A DNA stretch of 64,000 bases from Sphingobium wenxiniae (GTDB lineage Bacteria > Pseudomonadota > Alphaproteobacteria > Sphingomonadales > Sphingomonadaceae). The notes beneath the pieces were generated by a model. That model saw only the letters and a program-made list of their open reading frames with translations. It was not told where the DNA came from and did not search any database. The stretch is from contig NZ_VLKK01000009.1 of the NCBI RefSeq assembly GCF_007830065.1, positions 84,098 to 148,097 on the forward strand. Direction: 5' to 3'. Shown in pieces: positions 18,560 through 27,782 of this stretch. Each line of letters opens with the position of its first letter. The stretch's first letter is position 1. The position numbers were made by a program, and so were the translations under genes.

Positions 18560-21535
18560 TCAGAAGCGAAGCTTCGCCGAGATCGAGAGATAGCGTCCCA
18601 GAACATCATAAGTGCTCGGCAGCGTGTTGGACTGCTCGCCGTTACCGCCGGTCTGCTGGCTGATAACGAAGGGCGGACGCTTGTCGAACAGGTTCGACAC
18701 AGTGCCGGTGAGGCTGAAATTATCCGTGATGTCGGCCGCGAGGGCCAAATCGAAATAATTGAAAGCCTTGATCTTTTCCACCGCATAGGTGGTGTTCGGA
18801 TCATCATCGCGCACGCCGCCCGTGTAACGCCATTGCACCGAAGTCGTTATCTTACCGAAGTCGAGAGTAGTGCGGAGAGAATGGCGCCACTTCGGAATCG
18901 GCTGGCCCGACGGCACCGAAGTGCTGCACGCCACGCCGAACTTGCCGACGCATTCATTGACGATCGGCACGCCCACGACGGGCGTGAAGTCATATTTGAA
19001 AACGCGCGTGCCGTTGAAGTTCAGCGACAGTTTCGGTTCATCGCCGGCAATCGTGAACGGCAGCGGCGTGGTGTAGCCCAACGAGATATCCAGACCGTCG
19101 GTCTTGAGACCACCCGAATTCTGGTTCTGGTCGACGATCCGTTCCACCTGACCGAGCGAGTTACGCGAAACTAGGTCACAGAAGGACTGAATGCCCTGGT
19201 CAAAACAGCCCGCAAAGATATTGCCTTGGCCATAAGGGCTGATGAAACCCGTGATCTTGATCTTGTAATAGTCGATCGTCGCGCTGAAGCCGGGCAACAG
19301 GCCAGGCGTCAGGACCGCACCGATGGTGAAAGTCTTCGACTTTTCTTCGCGCAGGTTCGCATTACCCGACTGGAACGAAGGCGGATTCACCAGGTTCGAG
19401 TCGTTGATATTGTTAAGTGCGTCTGCTTGCTGATTCGCAGGCAGGGCACGGATCGCGTCATAAACCGACTGTGGCACACCATTAGCTACACAGGCACCTT
19501 CCAAGCTGCTTCCGAGCACACCGGCATTGCCGCACGGGTCGCTCTGGCCGTCAAAGCTGACGGTCTGCCCCAGATACAGCTCGTTGACGCTGGGACCACG
19601 GATCGCGCGCTGGAACTGGCCACGGAAGCCAATGCCCTTGACAACTTCAAGCTGCGCGCCTGCCGCCCAGGTGAACACATTGCCCGGCGCGTTCGAATAA
19701 TGCGTGAAACGCGCCGCGCCGTTGACTTCGAACCGCTTCACGAAGGTATCGGCCAGAAGCGGGATGTTCACTTCGCCGAAAAATTCGCGAACGCTGTAGC
19801 CGCCCGAGGTAGGTGCGCCGGGGTTGAACCCGCCGACATTACCCGATGCCAGGAAGGTGTCGGGCGTGGTGCTGCCCCGTTCCGAACGCCATTCCGCGCC
19901 GAGCGCGACGCCGACGCCGCCCGCGCCGAGATCGAACAGGCTGGAGTTGGTGAAGGCGACGCTGGCGACCTGGGTGGTATATTCCTCCAGATTGGTCGCG
20001 CCAATGCCCAGATAGGCGGCCGCGTCGGAGGAAAGATTACCCGTGCCGAAGAGATTCGCCGGAGCGCAGCCCGCCTGACGCGCATCGGCCGAAGAGCAGA
20101 CAAGCGTGCCGCCATTGGGTTCACCCGCGAACGGGAAGGGCGAGATGTTACCGGCCGAATCCTGGAAAGCGGTACGAGTCGCAGCCAGGAAATTGGTCAG
20201 AGCAACATTGCCCGTCTGACGCTGGGAATTCTTGGTCCGGGCATACATGTAGTAGCCGTCATAGGACCAGCCCGCTCCCAGGTCGCCTTCCGCACCGACG
20301 ACGATCCGGAAAGCGCTGCGATCATCCTGATTGAGGCGGCCGCCCAGGCCCAAGGTGCGGAAACCATAGGCCGGGACGCTGACATAGCCATCGCCATCCG
20401 TATCAAGACCGTTCAATGCAGCCTGAAGTTCAGGCGAGAAGTAGGGCGAATTCGCCTGGATGTCGAAAGCGCCCAGCGACCCTGCGTTCACGCCGGTGCC
20501 AAAGGGGGTGGAGTTGCCCAGCGGCGTCGCGGCAAGCAGGTTGTCAACGCGATTGTTGACATATTGCGCTTCCATATAGGGCTTGAAGATGCTGCTCACC
20601 TCATATTGCGCGCGCGCGGAGATGAGGAAGCGTTCCTGCGGAACCTGCAGATAGTTCGCGGGATTGGTGTTATAGGCGTTGGCCGATGAGTCATATGCAC
20701 TCGGGCTGCCATCCGGGTTGAAGAAGATTGCACTGTTCGGAAGTCCCAGCGCGGCATTCAGGCCGGGAACCTGGATACGACCCTCAGGGATCGAACCGGA
20801 ACCGCCGGGGCTGAAAGTGCCGTCCTGGTTATCGTTGAAACTGTCACGCGACCAGCTACGTTTGCTGGCGAAGATCGCCTTGCGCTTGTAATAATCGAGC
20901 GAAAGCGTGACGTTACCGCGGTTGTCATCGAAATTGGCGCCGATGGTGCCATTGATGTCCCAACGCGCGCCATCGCCACGGCTGCTGAGCTCGTATGTCG
21001 AATTGAGTTCGATGCCTTCAAAGTCGCGCTTCAGGACGAAGTTGACGACACCGGCGATCGCGTCCGACCCGTAAACAGCCGAGCGGCCACCCGTCACCAC
21101 GTCCACGCGCTCAATCAGCGCCTGCGGAATGGTGTTGAGGTCGACGACCTGATTGACGTCATAGGACATGTAGCGGCGGCCATTGACCAGCACCAGCGTA
21201 CGCGAAGTGCCAAGGCCGCGAAGGTCGACGGTCGCGATGCCGCCGCCGGGATTGTTCGACGTGCCCGTCGACGAACCCATGACCTGCGGCAGATCGTTGA
21301 GGACGCTCTCGACATTGGTCTGGCCCTTAAGCGCAAACTGCTCGGCCGACACCACCGCGATGGGGCTAGCCTGGTCGAGGTCCGGCCGCGCGATACGCGA
21401 ACCGGTAACGATGATGGTAGCTTCGCCTTCGTCGGCGGCCCCGCCCTGTGCAAATGCAGCAGCAGGAAGCATCGCGCCCACAATAAATGGCGCAACACCG
21501 GCGCGCAGAAGCGCGGTTTTCGAAAGTTTCTTCAC
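18560..21535 (-). CDS. TonB-dependent receptor (second of the paralogous pair)
   Basis: Outer-membrane TonB-dependent transporter, 991 residues from GTG 21535 (VKKLSKTALLRAG). The GTG is preceded by AAGGGACTGGACC, the same leader as in the first receptor. A signal peptide ends near AAAFAQ, followed by TonB-box-like EATIIVTGSR. The plug domain carries GSDAIAGVVNFVLKRDFEGI, and the barrel ends in the C-terminal Phe (ISAKLRF). It is clearly a paralogue of the receptor at 14417-17401; the shared plug phrase SAEQ appears in both. The substrate is unknown, though co-localisation with the oxygenase suggests a common one (inference). Confidence 0.9.
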   Translation of the reverse strand: MKKLSKTALLRAGVAPFIVGAMLPAAAFAQGGAADEGEATIIVTGSRIARPDLDQASPIAVVSAEQFALKGQTNVESVLNDLPQVMGSSTGTSNNPGGGIATVDLRGLGTSRTLVLVNGRRYMSYDVNQVVDLNTIPQALIERVDVVTGGRSAVYGSDAIAGVVNFVLKRDFEGIELNSTYELSSRGDGARWDINGTIGANFDDNRGNVTLSLDYYKRKAIFASKRSWSRDSFNDNQDGTFSPGGSGSIPEGRIQVPGLNAALGLPNSAIFFNPDGSPSAYDSSANAYNTNPANYLQVPQERFLISARAQYEVSSIFKPYMEAQYVNNRVDNLLAATPLGNSTPFGTGVNAGSLGAFDIQANSPYFSPELQAALNGLDTDGDGYVSVPAYGFRTLGLGGRLNQDDRSAFRIVVGAEGDLGAGWSYDGYYMYARTKNSQRQTGNVALTNFLAATRTAFQDSAGNISPFPFAGEPNGGTLVCSSADARQAGCAPANLFGTGNLSSDAAAYLGIGATNLEEYTTQVASVAFTNSSLFDLGAGGVGVALGAEWRSERGSTTPDTFLASGNVGGFNPGAPTSGGYSVREFFGEVNIPLLADTFVKRFEVNGAARFTHYSNAPGNVFTWAAGAQLEVVKGIGFRGQFQRAIRGPSVNELYLGQTVSFDGQSDPCGNAGVLGSSLEGACVANGVPQSVYDAIRALPANQQADALNNINDSNLVNPPSFQSGNANLREEKSKTFTIGAVLTPGLLPGFSATIDYYKIKITGFISPYGQGNIFAGCFDQGIQSFCDLVSRNSLGQVERIVDQNQNSGGLKTDGLDISLGYTTPLPFTIAGDEPKLSLNFNGTRVFKYDFTPVVGVPIVNECVGKFGVACSTSVPSGQPIPKWRHSLRTTLDFGKITTSVQWRYTGGVRDDDPNTTYAVEKIKAFNYFDLALAADITDNFSLTGTVSNLFDKRPPFVISQQTGGNGEQSNTLPSTYDVLGRYLSISAKLRF

Positions 21536-21924
21536 GGTCCAGTCCCTTGCTCTGGAGTGAAAGCAGTTTCCTGCCCCCATTATGGTCCTAAGGAGAGATA
21601 TGCCCGACAGCGTTCCCCTTGTGGATTGGCGGAAATTGCGCGGGACTGGGGTCATCTGTAAAGCGCGCTCACAGCGCGCGCACTGCTTTTACAGCGGGCT
21701 GTATCATAAATGCAACAAACTGGCGCCGGGGGGCAAAAATCGGAGAAAGCAATATTATTACAACGTTCCCGGGTGACCATATTCATTGCTGCGGACGACG
21801 GAGTTTTGCTTGACCGATTATGCCATTTCCATGGTTTTTCGGGCTCTTTGACACCTCTCTTGACGCAGGGAGCTTCGGGTGCTTGCTAGCTCCGGCATTT
21901 GCCGGGAAGCGATGGAGAAAGCCG
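21536..21924. promoter_or_regulatory. divergent region between second receptor and envelope protein gene
   Basis: This 389-bp gap contains the receptor leader (21536-21660), which is similar along its length to the first receptor leader. Further upstream is a nested inverted repeat: inner GCGCGCT-CAC-AGCGCGC (21663-21679), flanked by the outer arms CTGTAAA (21656-21662) and TTTACAG (21688-21694). The rest of the gap shows no gene. A start for the next gene further upstream (ATG 21820) is possible but less likely. Confidence 0.5.
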
Positions 21925-22464
21925 TTGACCAAAACATCACACGTCCTTGTTCTTGCCATCGCCTTCGGCCTGGCGTTGCAAAATGCACGCGCTGCGCCCC
22001 CTCAACAGCCTCGTCCCGAAATCTTCACCGATCTGCTGAAATGCCGCGACATTGCAATGGATTCACAACGACTCGCTTGTTTTGATCGGCAGGTCGCCGA
22101 TATGCAGGCGGCATCGGATCGCGATGAAGTCGTGATTTTGGACAAGGCTGAATTGCACAAAACGCGGCGGACGCTTTTTGGTTTTTCCTTTCCAAAACTG
22201 CCTTTCCTTGACGGCGACGATGATGCGAAAAAGGAAGAAGAAGGGTTTTCCCGTATCCAGACCACCATCGCCTCGGTCAAAAATCTTGGTTATGGGAAAT
22301 GGCAGATCCAGTTGGAGGACGGCGCACAATGGATGACGACGGAACCCATCATCCGCCGCACTCCGAAAGCGGGCATGACGATAGAAATCCGCCGCGCCAG
22401 CATGGGCAGCTTCATGGGCAAGATCGAAGATGATCGCGCCGTGCGGATGAAGCGCGTCGGCTGA
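21925..22464 (+). CDS. hypothetical exported protein
   Basis: I do not recognise a named family. I choose TTG 21925 as the start because GGAGA (21914-21918) lies 6 bases before it and the following residues form a clean signal peptide (LTKTSHVLVLAIAFGLAL, ending near ARA). The mature protein of about 155 residues has CRDIAMDSQRLACFD with two cysteines that could pair. It then has an acidic/basic segment (DDDAKKEEE) and a beta-rich C-terminal part. Residues RIQTTIASVKNLGYGKWQIQ and MTIEIRRASMGSFMGKIE look like conserved strands. Its converging neighbour is the M23 peptidase gene, 6 bp away. Function unknown. Confidence 0.7.
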   Translation: MTKTSHVLVLAIAFGLALQNARAAPPQQPRPEIFTDLLKCRDIAMDSQRLACFDRQVADMQAASDRDEVVILDKAELHKTRRTLFGFSFPKLPFLDGDDDAKKEEEGFSRIQTTIASVKNLGYGKWQIQLEDGAQWMTTEPIIRRTPKAGMTIEIRRASMGSFMGKIEDDRAVRMKRVG

Positions 22465-22470
22465 GTCGTT

Positions 22471-23319
22471 TCATTCTGCCGACGGCATCGCCCCCGCCAG
22501 CAACAGCGGGTCGATCCGGGCGTCGTTCCACTTCATGCTCCAGTGGAGATGCGGACCGGTGGCGCGGCCGGTCGCGCCGATGGCGCCGATCATCTGACCC
22601 TGACGCACCTTGTCGCCTGCCTTCACGTCGATCCGCGACAGGTGCAGGAAGGCGCTGTTGAGGCCGTGGCCGTGGTCGATCATCAGCAGATTGCCCTCCA
22701 GCGTGAAGGGCCTGTCCGCCGCGAGGATCACCACGCCGCCGGCCGGGGCGACGACAGGCTCCCCCGTCGCGCCCGCCACGTCCACGCCGCTGTGATAGGC
22801 GGCCGGCGTGCCCTGATAGATGCGCTGCGCACCGAACAGGCCGGAGATGCGGCCCCGGCGCGGCCAGATGAACGTCTGCCGCCAGCCCTGCGCGTCCGTG
22901 ATCGTGGCGCGGGCGGCGGCGATGCGGTCGAGTTCGGGCTTGCGGATCGCCATGAAGGCTTCCGTGTTTTTCGTGGGACGCATGGGGGCGTTGATGCGCT
23001 CCAGACGCCAGGCGCGCGGCGCGATGGTGAGCGGGCGCTCCATGACGCGGCCATCGGCGAGGCGCGCGGTGAGGCGTGCCTGCGGGCCTGCGTCGCGGTC
23101 GAAGGCGATGAGGAAGCGGCCATCCGATTCGACCGGGACGGGCCGACCATCGAGGCGCAGGTCCACCGTTCCGGGCGGCGCGGTGCCCCGCAGCGCGCCG
23201 CCCTGCGTCATTTCACCCGACAGGCGGAAATCGGAGGCGGCGGCGGGAAGCGGCGGCGCGGATGGCGCTGCGGTCGCGGCCAATGCCAGGATGGCGGCGG
23301 CCGCCAGGAAGAACTTCAT
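22471..23319 (-). CDS. M23-family (LytM-like) peptidase
   Basis: Periplasmic zinc peptidase or peptidoglycan endopeptidase, 282 residues, with an N-terminal signal peptide (about 1-20). The N-terminal half is beta-rich. The M23 domain starts near residue 165 with the first metal motif HSGVD (His-x-x-x-Asp) and later has HLHW (His-x-His), so both zinc motifs are intact. It may cleave peptidoglycan crosslinks, or regulate a hydrolase in a septation complex; the intact motifs favour catalysis. The start overlaps the DUF2093 gene stop by 4 bp (ATGA), so it is in an xseA-DUF2093-M23 operon. Confidence 0.92.
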   Translation of the reverse strand: MKFFLAAAAILALAATAAPSAPPLPAAASDFRLSGEMTQGGALRGTAPPGTVDLRLDGRPVPVESDGRFLIAFDRDAGPQARLTARLADGRVMERPLTIAPRAWRLERINAPMRPTKNTEAFMAIRKPELDRIAAARATITDAQGWRQTFIWPRRGRISGLFGAQRIYQGTPAAYHSGVDVAGATGEPVVAPAGGVVILAADRPFTLEGNLLMIDHGHGLNSAFLHLSRIDVKAGDKVRQGQMIGAIGATGRATGPHLHWSMKWNDARIDPLLLAGAMPSAE

Positions 23320-23528
23320 CCTTCGCCGCGGGCTTTCAGCTCGGCGCGGGCGGAGATTTCGGCGCTGGCATAGGGTTCCTGCCGCGATATGCTCCAGTAA
23401 CGCAGATTATCGAGCGCGATCTTCTGCCCGGTCACGGCGCAGACGACATGATCGCCCGCCTGCAACACGCGGAAGCTGTAGGGCATATAATGCAGCCGGG
23501 CGGCGCGGTCGCGGTTGGACATCAGCAT
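23316..23528 (-). CDS. DUF2093 family small protein
   Basis: A 70-residue conserved protein; function unknown. I set the start at ATG 23528 (MLMSNRDRAARLHYMPYSFR), with ATG 23522 as an alternative. The longer open frame upstream overlaps the xseA gene and has no support. The core YSFRVLQAGDHVVCAVTG-(Q)KIALDNLRYWS is the DUF2093 signature: a CAVTG turn, then LRYWS. It starts 31 bp after the xseA stop and overlaps the M23 gene by 4 bp. I recall this xseA-DUF2093 order in sphingomonads, which would need a search to confirm. Confidence 0.85.
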   Translation of the reverse strand: MLMSNRDRAARLHYMPYSFRVLQAGDHVVCAVTGQKIALDNLRYWSISRQEPYASAEISARAELKARGEG

Positions 23529-23559
23529 TTCAGGCGGCCTCTTACACGGGTCGGGGGCG

Positions 23560-25062
23560 TCAGGAAAACAGATCCTGTTGCCGGATTTCCTCTTCGCTAC
23601 GCGGTTTGCGGGGCGGGGGGGACGGAGTCGATATAGCCGCAGGGGCGGGCTTCTCAAGAGGCGGCGCGCCATCGACGGCGGCGTCCACCTCTCCATCGCG
23701 GAAATGGAGCGTGACCTGCCCGGCGGCGCGGGCGGCGGTCGTGTCGCGGATCAGGTGGCCGCCCGCCATGACACGCGCGAACCCGCGCTGGAGCGGCCGG
23801 TCGGGATCGAGCGAGACGAACAGGCGCGAGAGGCGATCGAAAGCGGTGGAACGGTCCGCCAGCGCGCGGGCGAGATAGTCGGGACGCAGCTTCAGCCTGT
23901 CCACCCGTTCCCTGGCGCGGCTCACATATTGCTGGAGCAGCGCGGGGCGAAGCGCCCCGCCTGCCTGGCTGAGATGCGTCCGGGCATCGGCAAGGCGGTG
24001 GCGCAGGCCGCTGGCAAGCGCGTCGGAAAGCTGGTCGAGCCGCTGCCGCTGGGGCGCGAGCAGCGTGTCGGGCGTGGGCATGAGCCGCGCCTGCATCTCC
24101 AACCGCTCGCGCGCCTGCGCCGCACCGCGCCGGACGGCCCGGTCCATGCGGAGGCCCTGTTCGCGCAGCATGGCCAGCAGCTCGGCGCGGACCGGCACGG
24201 CCATTTCGGCAGCGGCGGTAGGCGTGGGCGCGCGCATGTCGGCGGCGTAATCGCAGAGCGTAGTGTCCGTTTCATGGCCCACGGCGGAGATGGTGGGAAT
24301 GGTGCATTCCGCCACGGCGCGGACGACGATTTCCTCGTTGAAGCTCCACAGATCCTCTATGGAGCCGCCGCCGCGCGCGACGATGACGAGGTCGGGGCGG
24401 GGCAGCGGGCCGCCCGCAGGCATGGCGGAGAAACCCCGCACGGCGCGGGCCACCTGCGCCGCCGCGCCTTCGCCCTGCACCAGCACGGGCCAGAGCAGCA
24501 CATCGGTCGGGCAGCGGTCCGACAGGCGGTGGAGGATGTCGCGAATCACCGCGCCGGTGGGCGAGGTCACGACGCCGATGGTGCGGGGCAGGAAGGGCAA
24601 GGGGCGCTTACGGTCGCGGTCGAACAGGCCCTCTCCCGCCAGCTTCGCCTTCAGCTTTTCGAGGAGCGCCATCAGCGCGCCCTCCCCGGCCAGTTCCATC
24701 CGGTCGATGACGATCTGATATTTGGAGCGGCCGGGATAGGTGGTGAGCTTGCCGGTGGCGATCACCTCCACCCCGTCCTGCGCGGCGAAGGCCAGGCGGG
24801 CGGCGCTGCCCTTCCACATCACCCCGTCGATGACGGCATTGTCGTCCTTGAGGCAGAGATAGAGGTGGCCGGACGCCGCACGCTTGAAACCGGAAATTTC
24901 GCCGCGCAGGCGGACATGGCCGAAACGGTCCTCCACCGTGCGCTTGAGCAGCGAGGACAATTCGCTCACGGACAGCGGCGGCGCGTTGTCCCCCGCCCGT
25001 TCCTCCGCTAACAGGCGACCCGAACTGTCATAGGCATCGAAATCCGGGGACATGGGCGACAT
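23560..25062 (-). CDS. xseA: Exodeoxyribonuclease VII large subunit
   Basis: Catalytic subunit of exonuclease VII, which degrades single-stranded DNA. The start is ATG 25062 ([12 protein letters not shown]): AGAAGGA lies upstream with 6 bases to the ATG. The product is 500 residues. It contains an OB-fold near residues 30-125 ([14 protein letters not shown]), the catalytic Exonuc_VII_L domain (about 140-330) with [32 protein letters not shown] and [20 protein letters not shown], and a helical C-terminal part. The last residues are QQDLFS, a possible sliding-clamp binding pentapeptide. Its start codon overlaps that of purD on the opposite strand. Confidence 0.95.
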   Translation of the reverse strand: MSPMSPDFDAYDSSGRLLAEERAGDNAPPLSVSELSSLLKRTVEDRFGHVRLRGEISGFKRAASGHLYLCLKDDNAVIDGVMWKGSAARLAFAAQDGVEVIATGKLTTYPGRSKYQIVIDRMELAGEGALMALLEKLKAKLAGEGLFDRDRKRPLPFLPRTIGVVTSPTGAVIRDILHRLSDRCPTDVLLWPVLVQGEGAAAQVARAVRGFSAMPAGGPLPRPDLVIVARGGGSIEDLWSFNEEIVVRAVAECTIPTISAVGHETDTTLCDYAADMRAPTPTAAAEMAVPVRAELLAMLREQGLRMDRAVRRGAAQARERLEMQARLMPTPDTLLAPQRQRLDQLSDALASGLRHRLADARTHLSQAGGALRPALLQQYVSRARERVDRLKLRPDYLARALADRSTAFDRLSRLFVSLDPDRPLQRGFARVMAGGHLIRDTTAARAAGQVTLHFRDGEVDAAVDGAPPLEKPAPAAISTPSPPPRKPRSEEEIRQQDLFS

Positions 25063-26344
25063 GAATATCCTTCTGCTTGGCGGCGGCGGCCGCGAACATG
25101 CGCTGGCGTGGAAGCTGGCGCAATCGCCGCGCCTCAAAACGCTTTATGCCGCGCCGGGCAATCCGGGCATAGCGCAGCATGCGACGCTGGTCGACCTCGA
25201 CGCGAAGGATCATCGCGCGGTCGTCGATTTCTGCATCCGCCATTCCATCGGGCTGGTGGTGATCGGGCCGGAAGCGCCGCTGGTCGACGGCCTCGCCGAC
25301 AATCTGCGCGCGACGGGGACGCCGGTGTTCGGGCCGGGCAAGAAGGCGGCACAGCTGGAAGGGTCGAAGGGCTTCACCAAGGATCTGTGCAAGCGCGCGA
25401 ATATCCCCACCGCCGCCTATGAACGCGTGACCAGCAAGGACGGCGCGATCGCGGCACTGGACGATTTCGCGCTGCCGGTGGTCATCAAGGCCGACGGGCT
25501 GGCGGCGGGCAAGGGCGTCATCATCGCGGAGACGCGGGAGGAGGCGCTGGCGGCGCTGGATACCATGTTTTCCGGTGCGTTCGGCGCGGCGGGCGAGGAA
25601 GTGGTGCTGGAGGAGTATATGCGTGGGGAGGAAGCGAGCTTCTTTGCGTTGACGGACGGGAGCGCGATCCTGCCCTTCGGCTCCGCACAGGATCACAAGC
25701 GCGTGGGCGACGGCGACACCGGGCCGAATACGGGCGGCATGGGCGCCTACAGCCCGGCGCGGGTGCTGACGGCGGAGCTGGAGCAGCAGGTGATGGAGCG
25801 GATCATCCAGCCGACCGTGGAGACGCTGGCCGCCGAGGGGACGCCTTATTCGGGCGTGCTCTATGCGGGGCTGATGCTGACGGACGAAGGGCCGAAGCTG
25901 ATCGAATATAATGCCCGGTTCGGCGATCCGGAATGTCAGGTGCTGATGATGCGGTTCGACGGCGATCTGGTGGAATTGCTGCTGGCGGCCGCGGACGGGA
26001 GGCTGGCCGATCAGGGGCCGGTGGAACTGGCGGATCGCACCGCGCTCACCATCGTCATGGCGGCGAACGGCTATCCGGGGACGCCGGAAAAGGGCGGCGT
26101 CATCACCGGGATCGACGCGGCGCAGGCAGGCGGCGCGCGGGTTTTCCATGCGGGCACGACGGAAAAGGACGGCGCGATCATCGCGACGGGCGGCCGCGTG
26201 CTGAACGTCACGGCGACGGGGCAAAGCGTGCGCGAGGCGCAGAAAGCAGCCTATAAGGCGGTGGACGCGATCGGCTTTCCGACCGGCTTTTGCCGCCGCG
26301 ATATCGGCTGGCGGGAGGTCGCGCGCGAGGAAAGCGTGGCCTGA
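25061..26344 (+). CDS. purD: Phosphoribosylamine-glycine ligase
   Basis: Second step of purine synthesis, forming glycinamide ribonucleotide from phosphoribosylamine, glycine and ATP. The product is 427 residues from ATG 25061 ([14 protein letters not shown]), the typical PurD start; ATG 25052 is an alternative. It has the ATP-grasp fold with [37 protein letters not shown] and [10 protein letters not shown], all conserved signatures. A GGGGA at 25046-25050 serves as ribosome-binding site. Its ATG overlaps the xseA ATG, so its promoter must lie inside xseA. The next gene follows 66 bp later. Confidence 0.97.
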   Translation: MNILLLGGGGREHALAWKLAQSPRLKTLYAAPGNPGIAQHATLVDLDAKDHRAVVDFCIRHSIGLVVIGPEAPLVDGLADNLRATGTPVFGPGKKAAQLEGSKGFTKDLCKRANIPTAAYERVTSKDGAIAALDDFALPVVIKADGLAAGKGVIIAETREEALAALDTMFSGAFGAAGEEVVLEEYMRGEEASFFALTDGSAILPFGSAQDHKRVGDGDTGPNTGGMGAYSPARVLTAELEQQVMERIIQPTVETLAAEGTPYSGVLYAGLMLTDEGPKLIEYNARFGDPECQVLMMRFDGDLVELLLAAADGRLADQGPVELADRTALTIVMAANGYPGTPEKGGVITGIDAAQAGGARVFHAGTTEKDGAIIATGGRVLNVTATGQSVREAQKAAYKAVDAIGFPTGFCRRDIGWREVAREESVA

Positions 26345-26410
26345 TTGCCCTTGTCCCACGGGTCAAGCTGCTCTTAAATAGGGTAAAGGGTAGAATGGGA
26401 GACGGAAGGG

Positions 26411-26968
26411 ATGCAGGAATTCTTCATTGACTATGGCCTGTGGCTGCTGATCGCGCTGCTGGTCATCATCGGGATCGTTTTCCTGCTGTCGGGCAGGCAG
26501 AAGGCGGATCAGGCGGACGATGCCGCATCCGCCGCGCCGGTCGAGCGGAAACCGGCGTCGCTGGCTTCGCCTTCCGCGCCCAAGCCCGTCGCCGAGCCGA
26601 TGCCGGTTGTGCCGGTGGATGTCGAAGCCATCGTCCCGCCAGCGCCGGACACCAAGCCCGAACCCGTCGCCGCGCCGGTGGAAACGCCGCCCATCCCGGT
26701 GTCGCCCGCCGTCACCGCGCCCTCTGAAGGACCGGACGATCTGCTGAAACTCAAGGGCGTGGGGCCGAAGCTCAACATGCTGCTGATCGAACTGGGGGTC
26801 ACGCGCTTTGCCCAGATCGCGGCGTGGACCGACGCCGATCTCGCCGCCATCGACGCGAAGCTCGGCAATTTCAGGGGACGGCCGGTGCGCGATCAGTGGA
26901 TCGATCAGGCGAAATATCTCGCCGCCGGGGATGTTGCCGGATTCGAGGCCAAATACGGCAAGATCTAA
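26411..26968 (+). CDS. membrane-anchored helix-hairpin-helix protein
   Basis: A 185-residue protein with one N-terminal membrane helix (about 7-27), a long Pro/Ala/Val-rich linker (about 45-105), and a C-terminal domain with LLKLKGVGPKLNMLLIELGV. That Gly-x-Gly hairpin and helix are typical of helix-hairpin-helix DNA-binding or scaffold domains. After it comes RFAQIAAWTDADLAAID and a final FRGRPVRDQWIDQAKYLA. Proteins with this order are common in alphaproteobacteria but have no known function. It lies 66 bp after purD on the same strand and converges on the CysQ-like gene. Confidence 0.8.
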   Translation: MQEFFIDYGLWLLIALLVIIGIVFLLSGRQKADQADDAASAAPVERKPASLASPSAPKPVAEPMPVVPVDVEAIVPPAPDTKPEPVAAPVETPPIPVSPAVTAPSEGPDDLLKLKGVGPKLNMLLIELGVTRFAQIAAWTDADLAAIDAKLGNFRGRPVRDQWIDQAKYLAAGDVAGFEAKYGKI

Positions 26969-26981
26969 CGCATCGCGCGCG

Positions 26982-27782
26982 CTAGGGTTTGCTACCCAAA
27001 ATCTCCCGCGCGCGCGGCGTCAGGCGCTCTGTCGCCGCCGCGTGGATGCCGGGCGCGGTGCACAGCAGGCCGAAGGCGGCGGGCCGGGGCTGGTTATAGG
27101 ATAAAGGCGCGCCCAGCGCATCGGTGACGATCGCGCCCGCTTCCTGCGCGATAAGGCCGGCGGCCGCGATATCCCATTCATTGCCCCATCGCACGGTGGC
27201 GACAAGGTCCGCTTCGTCCGCCGCGACCATCGCCATGCGCAGCGCGATGCTGTTGGGCTTTTCCACCGTCACCAGATCGCGGTCGATGCGGGGAAGCTGA
27301 TCGGCGGGGACGCGCGCACGCGCCAGCACCGTGCGCGATCCGGCCTGCAAACGGATGCCGTTGCGCGTCGCGCCCTGCCCCGCCTGCGCGATCCACAGTT
27401 CATTGCGGGCAGGCGCGGCGAGCACCCCGGCACGCACCGCGCCATCCTCCACCAGGGCGACGGACACGCACCAGCCGCGCCGCCCGCGCAGATAGTCGCG
27501 CGTGCCGTCGATGGGATCGACCACCCAGACGCGCGATTGGCCAAGCCGATGGACGGTGTCGGCGGTCTCCTCCGACAGCCAGCCCGCCGAAGGATCGAGC
27601 GCGGAGAGATTCGCGCGCAGCATCGCGTCGAGTTCGATGTCGGCTTCGCAGACGGGCTGGCCGGGCGTCTTTTCCCACTGGCGCACCTGCGTGTTACCGC
27701 CGGCCCATAGCGCCAACGCCCGGTCGGCCGCATCGGACACGACCGACACCAGCGCGCGTATGTCCGGCTCAACCCCCTGCAA
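26982..27782 (-). CDS. inositol-monophosphatase family phosphatase (CysQ/HisN-like)
   Basis: Metal-dependent phosphatase, 266 residues. CysQ hydrolyses 3'-phosphoadenosine 5'-phosphate; other members act on inositol phosphate or histidinol phosphate, and the sequence alone does not separate these. Motifs: SEETADT with the metal-ligand Glu, the DPIDGTRDYL loop with its Asp ligands, and the C-terminal WDIAAAGLIAQEAG with Asp. All are intact. The start is TTG 27782, overlapping the upstream pmbA stop by 14 bp. No better start with a ribosome-binding site was seen, so the first residues are less certain. Confidence 0.88.
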   Translation of the reverse strand: MQGVEPDIRALVSVVSDAADRALALWAGGNTQVRQWEKTPGQPVCEADIELDAMLRANLSALDPSAGWLSEETADTVHRLGQSRVWVVDPIDGTRDYLRGRRGWCVSVALVEDGAVRAGVLAAPARNELWIAQAGQGATRNGIRLQAGSRTVLARARVPADQLPRIDRDLVTVEKPNSIALRMAMVAADEADLVATVRWGNEWDIAAAGLIAQEAGAIVTDALGAPLSYNQPRPAAFGLLCTAPGIHAAATERLTPRAREILGSKP

